Positions 35,463 through 43,650 of a stretch of 64,000 nt of DNA are shown in pieces. Positions within the stretch are counted from its first letter, which is position 1. Every line of letters begins with the position of its first letter. The position numbers and the translations under genes are program-made. Under the pieces are notes generated by a model that made no database searches, was not told where the DNA came from, and was given only the letters and a program-made list of their open reading frames with translations. Source of the DNA: Solwaraspora sp. WMMA2065 (lineage in GTDB: Bacteria; Actinomycetota; Actinomycetes; Mycobacteriales; Micromonosporaceae); the NCBI RefSeq assembly GCF_030345075.1, contig NZ_CP128361.1, positions 3,534,001 through 3,598,000 on the forward strand, in the 5' to 3' direction.

Positions 35463-35918
35463 GTGACCAGCGCCGCCGACCTGTCCCACGCCGTCCTGAT
35501 CCGGGTCGCGGACTTCCTCCGTACCCTGCCGCCGGAGCAACTGGCCGCACTCGCCGACGGCACCGCGCAGCTGACGGTCGCCACCGCCACCGCCACCGCC
35601 GGGCCACAGCAGCCTGCGGCACCGGCACCGGCACCGACCCGCCGGAGCCGGGCCGTCAAGGCGGCGAAGCCGGCGGTCGTCGTCGACAGCGACCGGATCC
35701 GCGCCGACCTGGCGGCGATCGACGACCGGGTGGCCGCCGGACGCTACCTCGACGATCTCGGGCTGAAGGTCGCCGAGCTACGGGCCCTGGCCACCGAACT
35801 CGGGGTGGCGTTGCCGAGCCGGGCCGCCAAGTCCGTCATCCAGCAGAACATCGTCCAGGCGACCGTCGGCCGGCGGCTCACCTCGGCGGTGCTCAGCCGC
35901 CCCGCCAGCAGCTCCTGA
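35463..35918 (+). CDS. Small SAP/Rho-N-like protein partnered with ParA
   Basis: 151 residues, GTG start nine bases after the ParA stop with AGGAG before it. N-terminal helical region (about 10-37), a basic Ala/Pro linker, then a C-terminal domain (about 75-140; KVAELRALATELGVALPSRA followed by KSVIQQNIVQATVGRRL) resembling SAP or Rho N-terminal nucleic-acid-binding helices. I infer a DNA-binding adaptor for the ParA protein in place of ParB. Confidence 0.7.
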   Translation: MTSAADLSHAVLIRVADFLRTLPPEQLAALADGTAQLTVATATATAGPQQPAAPAPAPTRRSRAVKAAKPAVVVDSDRIRADLAAIDDRVAAGRYLDDLGLKVAELRALATELGVALPSRAAKSVIQQNIVQATVGRRLTSAVLSRPASSS

Positions 35919-35977
35919 CGACAGCGCAGCACCGCCCGGTCACTAGCTCCGCACTGTGGCAAGTCGGTTGCGGATGG

Positions 35978-38170
35978 TCAGTCGCCGAGCTGGCGGCGTA
36001 CCTCGTCGATGACTTCCGCCCAGTGTGCGGCCGGCGCGCCGGCGCGCAACTGACCGGCCAGGTGCTCGGCGAGCAGCCGGGTGGACCGTTCGGTGAATTC
36101 GGACTGGTCGTCGGCCGAACCCGGATCCGGGCGGTACGGCGTGTTCAGCGGCAGGGGGTCGCCGACGCAGACCACGTCCAGGTGGCCGGTGGTGCGGGTC
36201 AACGCGACGTACAGCATCCGGTGGCCGCGTTCGTCGTCGGCGACAATCTGCTCCGGCTCGACGACCACCACGGCGTCGAACTCCAGGCCTTTCGCCTCGG
36301 CCGGGCTGACCAGGTTGATCGCCGCGCCGAGGTCGCCCTGCTGGGCGCTGCTCCAGGCGATCTCGTTGTCGGCGAGCGCCGCCTCGACCTCGCGGCGGCA
36401 GCGCGGCGGGCAGACGACGCCGACGAACGCGCCCCGCGCGGCGTGCTCGCCGGCCACCGCGACGACCCGACCGGCCCGATCGGTGAGCCCGACCCGATGC
36501 ACGCCGGGTTCAGCCGGACCGTCCCGGACCACCTCCGGTGGTGTCACGCCGGGCGCGGCGACCGGCAGCAGCCGGGCGGCGAACTGGTACGCCTGGCGGG
36601 GCACCCGGTAGCCGTACCGCAGCGGCGCGACCCGCACCGGGCAGGTCGACGGCAGATGCCGGGTCACCTCGTCCCAACTGTCCCGGGCCCAACCGCCGGT
36701 CGACTGGGCCAGGTCGCCGACGACCGTGCACGAGCCGGTGCGGCTGCGCCGGGCCACCGCCCGCAACTGCATCGGTGACAGGTCCTGCGCCTCGTCGACC
36801 ACCACGTGCCCGTACCGGCGCGACGGCCCGCCGTCGATCAGCTGGTCCAGCTCGTCGAGCAGCGGCAGGTCGGCGGCGGACCAGATCTCCTCGGAGATCC
36901 GGTCGGCGCCGCGCCGGTGCAGCAGCGCCAACTCGTCGGCGGTCAGCCCGTCGGCGGCCGAGCCAGTGGCGGCAGCCGCCGGGCCGGCGGCGGCGCGCAG
37001 CCGGGGCCGGGACGCCAGCAGGCCGCGCAGGAACGCCGCCGGGCTCTGCTGCGGCCAGAGCCGCTCGACCAGGTTGGCCAGCGCCGGTTCGCCGCGCGGG
37101 TCGACGCCTGACCGGTCCTGGACCAGGTCGGCGAGCCGGTCACGGAACAGCTGACGGCGACCGTTGTACGGCAGGTCGGCCGCGGCGGCGGCGTCGAGTG
37201 CCTGCTGCACCTGCTCGCCGGGCAGGGTGACGAACCGGCTGCCGAGCAGCAGTCGCTCCGCCGGGTCCGGGGTGCCGATCCGGTTGCGGAGCGCCCGGTC
37301 GAGCAGGCCGGCCATCCGGGCGTCGCCCTTGATCCGGGCCACCGCCGCCGGCTCGGCCCGGCCACGCCGTACCGTCGGGGCGAGCCGGCTGATGTCGCGC
37401 AGCTCGACCTCGGCGTCGCCGAGCCCGGGCAGCACCTGGCCGATGTAGCGCATGAACGTCGGGTGCGGGCCGACCACGAGTACGTCGTCGGCGGTCAGCT
37501 CGGAGTGCTGGAACAACAGCCAGGAGACCCGGTGCAGGGCGATGGCGGTCTTGCCGGTGCCCGGGCCGCCCTCGATCACCAGGACCTGCTGCAGCGGGGC
37601 ACGGATCAGTTCGTACTGGGCGGCCTGGATGGTGGCGACGATGTCGCGCAGGGTGCCGGTGCGGCCCCGGGCCAGCTCGGTGAGCAGCTGCGCGTCGACG
37701 CCGGCCCGACCCGACCCACCGGTCGACCCGCCCGCGATCCCGGCGGCGATCTCGGCGAACAGGACGTCGTCGAGGTGGTCGATGACGTTGCCGGTGCACT
37801 GGAATCCGCGTTTGCGCGCCAGGCCCTGGGGCTCGTCGGGGCTGGCGGTGAAGTAGCGCGCCGCGGCCGGCGACTGCCAGTTGATCACCAGCGGGTCGCC
37901 GCCGTCGGGCGAGCCGATCAGGTGCCGCCCGAGGTAGTACGCCTCGCCGGACTCGTCGTCGATGCGGCCGAACGCGACCGCGTCGGCGGCGCCGCCGAGA
38001 GCCCGGGTGACGGCTTCGGCGTGGTGGCGCAGTCGGGCGGCGGTGGCCCGGTCGGCCCCGCTGCGGGCCAGCGAGCCGAGTGCGGCCACCCGCCGGTCGC
38101 GTTCCCGGGCGGCGGCGTCGAAGTACGCCTGTTCGGCGGCGATCTCCGCTGACATGTCGGCCATGTGCAC
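35978..38170 (-). CDS. HelD/HelR-type UvrD-like ATPase (RNA-polymerase recycling)
   Basis: 730 residues. An N-terminal coiled coil (about 6-60; EIAAEQAYFDAAARERDRRVAAL) is typical of HelD. Walker A EGGPGTGKTAIALHR, the Walker B VVDEAQDLSPMQLRA and superfamily 1 motifs near the C-terminus (EAKGLEFDAVVVVEPE, MLYVALTRTTGHLDVV) are intact. HelD-family proteins free RNA polymerase from stalled complexes, and the actinobacterial HelR branch gives rifampicin tolerance. I saw no rifamycin-associated element in the 140 bases upstream. Assignment to HelD over other UvrD-like helicases rests on length and the coiled coil. Confidence 0.85.
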   Translation of the reverse strand: MHMADMSAEIAAEQAYFDAAARERDRRVAALGSLARSGADRATAARLRHHAEAVTRALGGAADAVAFGRIDDESGEAYYLGRHLIGSPDGGDPLVINWQSPAAARYFTASPDEPQGLARKRGFQCTGNVIDHLDDVLFAEIAAGIAGGSTGGSGRAGVDAQLLTELARGRTGTLRDIVATIQAAQYELIRAPLQQVLVIEGGPGTGKTAIALHRVSWLLFQHSELTADDVLVVGPHPTFMRYIGQVLPGLGDAEVELRDISRLAPTVRRGRAEPAAVARIKGDARMAGLLDRALRNRIGTPDPAERLLLGSRFVTLPGEQVQQALDAAAAADLPYNGRRQLFRDRLADLVQDRSGVDPRGEPALANLVERLWPQQSPAAFLRGLLASRPRLRAAAGPAAAATGSAADGLTADELALLHRRGADRISEEIWSAADLPLLDELDQLIDGGPSRRYGHVVVDEAQDLSPMQLRAVARRSRTGSCTVVGDLAQSTGGWARDSWDEVTRHLPSTCPVRVAPLRYGYRVPRQAYQFAARLLPVAAPGVTPPEVVRDGPAEPGVHRVGLTDRAGRVVAVAGEHAARGAFVGVVCPPRCRREVEAALADNEIAWSSAQQGDLGAAINLVSPAEAKGLEFDAVVVVEPEQIVADDERGHRMLYVALTRTTGHLDVVCVGDPLPLNTPYRPDPGSADDQSEFTERSTRLLAEHLAGQLRAGAPAAHWAEVIDEVRRQLGD

Positions 38171-38246
38171 GCTCCCCGGGTCGGCAGACCCGGCACACCG
38201 TACCGGTGCGGGCGGGAGCCGGACAGCCCCCGAGTGTGCAGGACCG

Positions 38247-38277
38247 CCGACCCGGGGACGCGGAGGTCCCGGGTCGG
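38247..38277 (-). terminator. Hairpin after the LPMO gene
   Basis: Ten-bp stem ccgacccggg (38247-38256) with 38268-38277, loop 11. It lies 37 bases downstream of the LPMO stop on the minus strand and upstream of the HelD-like gene, separating the two transcripts. Confidence 0.65.
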
Positions 38278-38313
38278 TGGGCGAGCCGTGCCGTCGTTCG
38301 TCGGCTCTGCCGA

Positions 38314-38994
38314 TCAGACGAAGTTCACGTCACTGCACCACATGTAGGCCTGGTCGAGGTGGGACGCCTGCCAGATCACGAAGACAATGTGGTGTCCGGT
38401 GTAACCGGAGGTCGAAACGTTGAAGCTGATGTTCTGTGCCGGCGCGTACCGGCCGGTCTGGGTGATGAAGTCGAGGTTTCCCCACCCGAGCCGCTGGGTA
38501 GCGGGGTTGAACCCGTTCTTGCTCACGTAGACCCGGAAGAAGTCGGCGCCATGGCTGGCCTGGTCGTACAACTGGATCGTGAAGTTGCGACCGACGTTGG
38601 TCTTCTTCCACTGTCCGGGCTGGTTCAGGCTGTTGTTCCGGGAGAGGGCGTTGCTGCACAGCTGACCATCGGGGGTGCGGCCCTGGAAGCTGCCGCCGAG
38701 CCCGTCGCGCAGCGCGCTCATCCAGTTCCACATGGTGTCCGGGTTGGCCTGGAAGGCCTGCCAGCACATCGGGTCCTGCTGCTGCATGGCCGGGTTCATG
38801 TGCTGGTGTCCCCAGTCCTGCCAGCACTGGTAGGCGCGGCTCGCCGGGTTGACGATGGTGCCGTGAGCCTGCGCCGCGCCGGTGAACGGCAGCATGCCGG
38901 CCATCAGGGCGAGCAGCAGAAAAAGCGCTCGAACAGGCTGGCGGGCGGCCGGTCGGGATCGCCGACCGCGTTGATCGAGGTTGCGTGAACGCAC
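38314..38994 (-). CDS. AA10 lytic polysaccharide monooxygenase
   Basis: 226 residues. A Tat/Sec-like signal with twin arginines ends at AQA-H, leaving His44 as the mature N-terminus. His44 and His148 (DQASHGADFF) form the copper brace. CWQDWGHQHMNPAMQQQDPMCWQAF and C-terminal AYMWCSDVNF are close to the cellulose-active ScLPMO10B type; cysteines pair as in that group. No carbohydrate-binding module. It oxidatively cleaves crystalline cellulose or chitin outside the cell. Expression may be controlled by the tandem 20-bp repeat at 39063-39102. Confidence 0.93.
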   Translation of the reverse strand: MRSRNLDQRGRRSRPAARQPVRALFLLLALMAGMLPFTGAAQAHGTIVNPASRAYQCWQDWGHQHMNPAMQQQDPMCWQAFQANPDTMWNWMSALRDGLGGSFQGRTPDGQLCSNALSRNNSLNQPGQWKKTNVGRNFTIQLYDQASHGADFFRVYVSKNGFNPATQRLGWGNLDFITQTGRYAPAQNISFNVSTSGYTGHHIVFVIWQASHLDQAYMWCSDVNFV

Positions 38995-39062
38995 GGTACA
39001 TCCTCCGTTCCTGGGCGCTCATACGGGTGCGGGCGCTTCCACCCGACTATCGCACCCATTGG

Positions 39063-39102
39063 TCTAGATATCAATGATTGTCTATAGATATCTGTTATTG
39101 TC
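39063..39102. repeat. Tandem 20-bp direct repeat in the LPMO promoter
   Basis: Adjacent copies tctagatatcaatgattgtc (39063-39082) and tatagatatctgttattgtc (39083-39102) agree at 16 of 20 positions in an AT-rich stretch that is unusual for this genome. The 20-bp period is about two helical turns, as for a regulator bound side by side. It lies about 70 bases upstream of the LPMO start. Confidence 0.65.
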
Positions 39103-39193
39103 GGACTGCCCGGAGGCGCCCCCGCAACGACTCCGGGCAGTTCCCGATCCAGGAAAGCGTTGATCTGGCAATCAGCGATCAACAGTTGCCGAC

Positions 39194-40096
39194 CTAGTCG
39201 GCCGCCAGCGACTCGACGACCGGTTGACGCAGCGCCCGGCGGGCCGGCAGCAGCGCGGCGACCGCCGCCACCGCGACGACGACCCCGAGCTGCGTCCAGG
39301 GCAGGTCCAGCCGGAAGATGTCGTCCTCGGCGCTGTTGAGCACGGCGAGCGCGCTCGCCGCCCCGGCCACCCCGATAGCGATGCCGCACGCCGTACCGCT
39401 GACCGCCGTCAGCACCGCCTCGGTGGCGAGCATCCGGCGCAGCTGGCCCCGGGTCAGACCGACGGCCCGCAGTAAGGCGTTCTCCCGGCTCCGTTCGACC
39501 ACCGACAGGGTCAGGGTGTTGGCCAGACCGAGCAGCGAGATGAGGATCGCCAGGGCCAGCAGCGCCAGCACGAACCGCAGCACCGTGTCGACGGTACTGG
39601 TCCGCGCCTCGGCGTACGCCGCCCGATCGACGAACGCCACGAACGGATAGCTGACGACGATCGACTCCACCGCCTCGCGGGCGGCCTCGGCACCGACGCC
39701 GGCTGCCGGGTCGAGCTGCACCAGCCAGGTGTCGATGTCGGGGTAGGCGGCGGTGACGTCGATCACCCGGCCCGGCCCGAAGTCCCGCACGTCCCCGTCG
39801 GCCACCGCCAGCTCCGCCTTGGTCAGCAGGTCGGGGTGGCCGGCGGCCACGTCGAAACCGCCCGGAGCGCCGTACACCTCGGCGCCGTCGAGCACCACGC
39901 CGAGTTCCGGTAGGTCACGAAGCCGGTCGATCAGCTCGGGCGGCACCGGGTCCAGGTCGGACTGCACCAGGAAGGCGGCTCCGATCCGGACGTCAACCTC
40001 CCGCTCCACCGCTCGTTTGACGCTGTGCCCGCCGACCGAGAACGCTGTCACCAGCCCGATGCCGATCACCAGCGCCATCGCGGTGGCAGCTGCCGG
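39194..40096 (-). pseudogene. FtsX-type ABC permease, C-terminal remnant
   Basis: About 295 residues remain: AATAMALVIGIGLVTAF (start of the second half of a long MacB/FtsX permease), an ectodomain, and the C-terminal three-helix FtsX domain (SLLGLANTLTLSVVERSRENALLRAVG, LRRMLATEAVLTAVSG). Intact members are about 800-850 residues with a first FtsX half that is missing here. Near 40092-40098 the frame joins a different gene's N-terminus (40092-40214), so a large deletion fused them. No ATP-binding partner is nearby. Confidence 0.75.
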
Positions 40097-40214
40097 TCAG
40101 GCCGTACGGGCCGTTGGCGAGCACCCACGCGGAACCGACGACGGCGACGATGGCCAGGTCGAACAGCAGCTCGCGGCCGCGGATCATCCAGCTCGGCGGG
40201 GTCGGGGTCGGCAT
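40092..40214 (-). pseudogene. N-terminal remnant of a probable sensor histidine kinase
   Basis: ATG at 40214 begins MPTPTPPSWMIRGRELLFD followed by a membrane helix (LAIVAVVGSAWVLANGPYG), like the first helix of NarL-type sensor kinases. After about 40 residues it meets the permease remnant out of frame. Kinases of this type are often encoded beside such permeases, so one deletion could have removed the kinase body and the permease's first half. Confidence 0.5.
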
Positions 40215-40266
40215 GCTGCGAGCGTACCCAGGTCAGGCACTGGACCCGGCCGACCGTTGGCCCGGG

Positions 40267-41448
40267 TCAGGCGTTGGACTTGCCGACCATGGCTCCGGCG
40301 ATCACCCGGTCCATGCCGGGCAGCCCGGCGGCGGCCAACGCGGCCCGCCGTAGGTGCAGCCACCACCGGTGCTCCGGCACGAACCAGCGGACCCCGCGCC
40401 GGGCCACCTGCTGTTTGTCGGTGACGACCGGCCGCATCGCGGTCTCGTAGCGGCGCAGCGCTATCGCCAGCACGCCGGGGTCGGCGCCGGCGGCGGGGTC
40501 GAGTGCCCGGGTCAGCTCGGCGGCGAGGGTCTGCGCCCCGGCGACGGCCAGCGAGGCGCCCTGCCCGGCGAGCAGGGACACCGCCTGGCAGGCGTCGCCG
40601 ACCAGGACCACCCGGCCCTGGCTCCAGGCCGGCATCTCGATCTGGGCGACCTGGTCGTAGTAGATGTCCTCGGCGGGTGGACAGGCGGCGAGCGCCCGCG
40701 GGGCGATCCAGCCGAGGCCGGCGTACTCCTGCCGCAGGGCCGACCGGGGATCGGCCGGCAGCTGCGGGTCGGTGGTCCGGTGCACGGCGAAGACGGCGAT
40801 CCGCCCGTCGCGCAGCACGTAGCAGCCGAGCTGGCGCCGGGTGCTGTCGGTGAGGGCGAACTCGTCGCCGATGGCGTCGCGGGCCGCCGGGTCGTCGAAC
40901 ACCCAGGCGGCGGTGTGGAAGCCGAGGTGGCGCAGGTAGTGCCGTTCGTCGCCGAAGGTCAGCCGACGGACGGTGGAGTGGATGCCGTCGGCACCGACCA
41001 GCAGGTCGGCCCGGTGGACGGTGCCGTCGACGGCGGTGGCGTCGACCCGGTCGGCGCGGTGGTCGATGCGGGCCAGCCGGCTGCCGTAGCGCAGCGCGAC
41101 CCGGCCTGGCAGCGCCTCGCGCAGGATCCGTTCCAGGTCGGGACGCATGATGCTGACCAGCCGACCGTCGACGATGTCGGCGAACCGGGAGTAGCTGAGG
41201 CTGGCCCGGCGGCGGCCCTGATCGTCCCGGTAGGTCAGCGCGGTGACCTGGTAGCCGTACTCGTGCAGTTGCGGCAGCAGCCGCATCCGTTCGATCGCGT
41301 CGTAGCCCGGCCCGAAGAAGTCGATCATGTAGCCCTCGGTACGCGGCGCCGGCGCCTGTTCGAGGACGGTCACCGCCCAGCCGGCGGCGTCCAGCCGGTG
41401 GGCCAGGGCCAGCCCGGCGATCCCGGCGCCGCAGATGACCGCCTTCAC
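40267..41448 (-). CDS. FAD-dependent monooxygenase (UbiH/PHBH type)
   Basis: 393 residues. The Rossmann GxGxxG is AVICGAGIAGLALAHRL (about 3-19), the DG motif is LVGADGIHSTVR (about 148-160) and the GD motif VVLVGDACQAVSLLAGQGASLA (about 282-303) completes FAD/NAD(P)H binding. It should hydroxylate a small aromatic or xenobiotic such as an antibiotic; relatives include tetracycline-inactivating TetX-like enzymes, but substrate cannot be told. It follows the TetR gene by 37 bases and is probably co-transcribed and induced with it. Confidence 0.9.
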   Translation of the reverse strand: MKAVICGAGIAGLALAHRLDAAGWAVTVLEQAPAPRTEGYMIDFFGPGYDAIERMRLLPQLHEYGYQVTALTYRDDQGRRRASLSYSRFADIVDGRLVSIMRPDLERILREALPGRVALRYGSRLARIDHRADRVDATAVDGTVHRADLLVGADGIHSTVRRLTFGDERHYLRHLGFHTAAWVFDDPAARDAIGDEFALTDSTRRQLGCYVLRDGRIAVFAVHRTTDPQLPADPRSALRQEYAGLGWIAPRALAACPPAEDIYYDQVAQIEMPAWSQGRVVLVGDACQAVSLLAGQGASLAVAGAQTLAAELTRALDPAAGADPGVLAIALRRYETAMRPVVTDKQQVARRGVRWFVPEHRWWLHLRRAALAAAGLPGMDRVIAGAMVGKSNA

Positions 41449-41485
41449 TGTCGGTCCCCTTCCGTCGTGGCGTTGTCGGTGGTGC

Positions 41486-42070
41486 TCATGCTGAGCTGTC
41501 GGTGATGTCGTTGGTGACCAGGCGGATCAGCGGTCCGGCGACCGCGTCCGAGGTGAGGCCGGATGACAGTGGACGGTGCAGCATGAGGCCGTCGAGGGCG
41601 GCGGCCAGCACTGCGGCGCTGCCCGGCGGGTCGGCAACGCCGTGGCCGGCCAGCCACTCGGCGATCCGGCCGCGCAGCCCGTCGAGGATGCCGGTCAGCA
41701 CCTGGCGCAGCTCGGCGTCACGGGCGGCGGCCAGGTACACCTCGGCGAACAGCAGGGAGGTCGGGTCGGTGCCGGAGTATCCGTCGAGGGCGGCGAGCAG
41801 AGCCCGTACTCCGGCCTCGGGGCTCACGGCCCCGGTGAGCAGGGTGTCCAGCTCGCCGGCGAGGTCGGTCATCGTGCCGGTGGCCGCCTCGATCAGCAGC
41901 GCCCGCACCGAGGCGTAGTGGTAGTGGACCAGCCCGGGGGCGACCCCGGCCCGGTCGGCAACGAGCCGGGTGCTGACGGCGGCCCAGCCGCGCTCGGCGA
42001 TCAACGCGACGGCGGCGGCGCGCAGCCGGGCCCGTACCTGCCGGCCGCGTTCGGCGGCGGTCTGCGTCAC
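41486..42070 (-). CDS. TetR-family repressor
   Basis: 194 residues, GTG start preceded by GGAGGTG. N-terminal helix-turn-helix (about 12-55; AVALIAERGWAAVSTRLVADRAGVAPGLVHYHY) with a helical ligand domain. It is first in a two-gene operon with the FAD monooxygenase. Two operator-like palindromes precede it (42095-42136), so I infer autoregulation and control of the oxygenase by its substrate. Confidence 0.9.
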   Translation of the reverse strand: MTQTAAERGRQVRARLRAAAVALIAERGWAAVSTRLVADRAGVAPGLVHYHYASVRALLIEAATGTMTDLAGELDTLLTGAVSPEAGVRALLAALDGYSGTDPTSLLFAEVYLAAARDAELRQVLTGILDGLRGRIAEWLAGHGVADPPGSAAVLAAALDGLMLHRPLSSGLTSDAVAGPLIRLVTNDITDSSA

Positions 42071-42094
42071 GTCTCACCTCCGGAACGGCGACTG

Positions 42095-42136
42095 TTGGGC
42101 GATTGCCCTGGACGCTCGTATTGGGCGACCGCCCAA
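42095..42136 (-). promoter_or_regulatory. Two TetR-operator-like palindromes
   Basis: ttgggcgaccgcccaa at 42121-42136 is a dyad (TTGGGCG-N2-CGCCCAA-like). A second, weaker copy ttgggcgattgccctg lies at 42095-42110, 26 bases away, between it and the TetR start. Spacing of the two fits two repressor dimers. Confidence 0.75.
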
Positions 42137-42259
42137 CAATCTACCACGCCAACCCGGTCCGCGAAATCGGCTCTGGATTCCGGGGTGCCACCCGTGCGAC
42201 CCTGTTTGCAATAAGTAGTCGCCCGATCACCAATGGCTACCCCTCGGCCGGAGGCGTGC

Positions 42260-43090
42260 GTGAGCGAGCTGTACCGGACGCCGCACCACCAACCACCACC
42301 AGGCAAAAACAGCGACACGACCCCGATGCAGGTGCTGGTCACCGGCATCACCCCGCCGGTGCCGTCCGCGACACACGGCGCGATGACCACCCTCGTCGGC
42401 CTACGCCTCGACGGCCCCCAGCGCTGGATCCGGTTCGACGAGATCCCCGCCCACCCGCTCAGCCAGACCGCGCCGGTACGGCGGTACGACATCGTCTCAG
42501 CCATCGCCAAGCCGGACCCGGCCGATCCCCGCCCGGAGAGTTGGCGAGTCCACGACGCAACCCTGCGGGTCCGTCACGAAGCCCGGCGGTGGCCCGGACG
42601 CGCCGCGGTCCTGCACCGGCACGCCGAATGGTCCATGTGCGACCTGGAAGACTCGGCGGCACGGCACCCCGACGCCCAGTCACTGGCGCTGATCCGGGTC
42701 GCCGAACTGCGCTACGTACGGGTCAACCGGACCCCGGTGGCACCGCCGGCCGAACGCTGGTCCGCCGCCACCTGGCGCCGCACCGAGCCCGACCTGTTCC
42801 GTCCGGTGGTGCACGACCTGCTGCGCCGACCGCCGTTCACCGTCGCCTACCGCTACCACTGCCACCATCCGGTCTGCCGCAGTCACGTACAGGACTTACG
42901 CGACTGGGACGTGGTGGCATACCAACGCGCGCGGCAGAAATACTGCGGGCTGCCGCTGCGGCGCGCGCTGGCACGTGAGTTCTGGTGGCCGTTGTGCCAG
43001 CCCGGCCGCGAGGTGGCGTTCCTGGTCGGCAGCCGCCGCGACGCCCCGGCCACCTTCGACATCCTGGACACTGTCATCCTCCGCCGCTAG
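42260..43090 (+). CDS. Uncharacterised protein with Cys/His cluster
   Basis: 276 residues from GTG 42260 (GGAGG five bases upstream); an ATG at 42233 is in frame but has no ribosome site. The middle is basic and carries a strand-rich core. Near 205-230 the sequence YHCHHPVCRSHVQDLRDWD places Cys and His as in a small zinc-binding knuckle followed by a conserved-looking Asp-Trp. Similar C-x4-C-x2-H...DW motifs are seen in uncharacterised nucleic-acid-related proteins. Function unknown. Confidence 0.65.
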   Translation: MSELYRTPHHQPPPGKNSDTTPMQVLVTGITPPVPSATHGAMTTLVGLRLDGPQRWIRFDEIPAHPLSQTAPVRRYDIVSAIAKPDPADPRPESWRVHDATLRVRHEARRWPGRAAVLHRHAEWSMCDLEDSAARHPDAQSLALIRVAELRYVRVNRTPVAPPAERWSAATWRRTEPDLFRPVVHDLLRRPPFTVAYRYHCHHPVCRSHVQDLRDWDVVAYQRARQKYCGLPLRRALAREFWWPLCQPGREVAFLVGSRRDAPATFDILDTVILRR

Positions 43091-43110
43091 CCCCGTCCCC
43101 TTCGGACTGG

Positions 43111-43623
43111 TCAGGGACTCCGGGCGAGTTGCCGTCCGGTCTCGGCAGCCTCCGGCAGGCCGAGCACGGTGAACAGGTCGTGGGCCAGGATCAGCTGTTC
43201 GCGGGACTCCTGGTCGGCGCCGAGCGCGTGCAGCACCCGCGAGAGCACCGCATAAGCGTAGGCCTGATCTCGCTGGTCACTGAGCCGCTCGCAGTGCCCG
43301 GCCGCCTGCCGGGCATGCCGGAGAGCGAGCTCCAGCTCGCCGGTCTCCCGTAAGGCATCCGCCAGCCGGTAGCGCGCCCTCGCCTCCCGCACGTGCAGAC
43401 CGGCTGACACACACAGATCGAGGCACCGGCCGAACCATGACACGGCGTCCTCGTACCGCTGCTGGTCGACCGCCGCAAACCCGAAGACATACCACGCGTA
43501 CGCGGTCGCGCCGTCGTCCAGCAGGTCGTCGAACGAGTCCAGGGCCTCCCGGCAAGCGCCCTCGGCCTCGGCAGACCGTCCACGGTAGGGCTCAGCGCGA
43601 TCTTCGAGGCGCTGGAGCACCAC
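43111..43623 (-). CDS. TPR fragment, probably truncated regulator C-terminus
   Basis: 170 residues of three to four TPR units (ATAYAWYVFGFAAVDQQRYEDAVSWFGRCL; AGLHVREARARYRLADALRETGELELAL; SDQRDQAYAYAVLSRVLHALGADQESREQL), as at the C-terminus of SARP/AfsR-like regulators. The reading continues upstream as SEAAQSTK to about 43656 before a TAG, without a DNA-binding domain, so the 5' part is missing. It abuts a YcaO remnant on the opposite strand. Confidence 0.6.
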   Translation of the reverse strand: MVLQRLEDRAEPYRGRSAEAEGACREALDSFDDLLDDGATAYAWYVFGFAAVDQQRYEDAVSWFGRCLDLCVSAGLHVREARARYRLADALRETGELELALRHARQAAGHCERLSDQRDQAYAYAVLSRVLHALGADQESREQLILAHDLFTVLGLPEAAETGRQLARSP

Positions 43624-43650
43624 CTTGGTGGACTGCGCGGCCTCGCTGGC

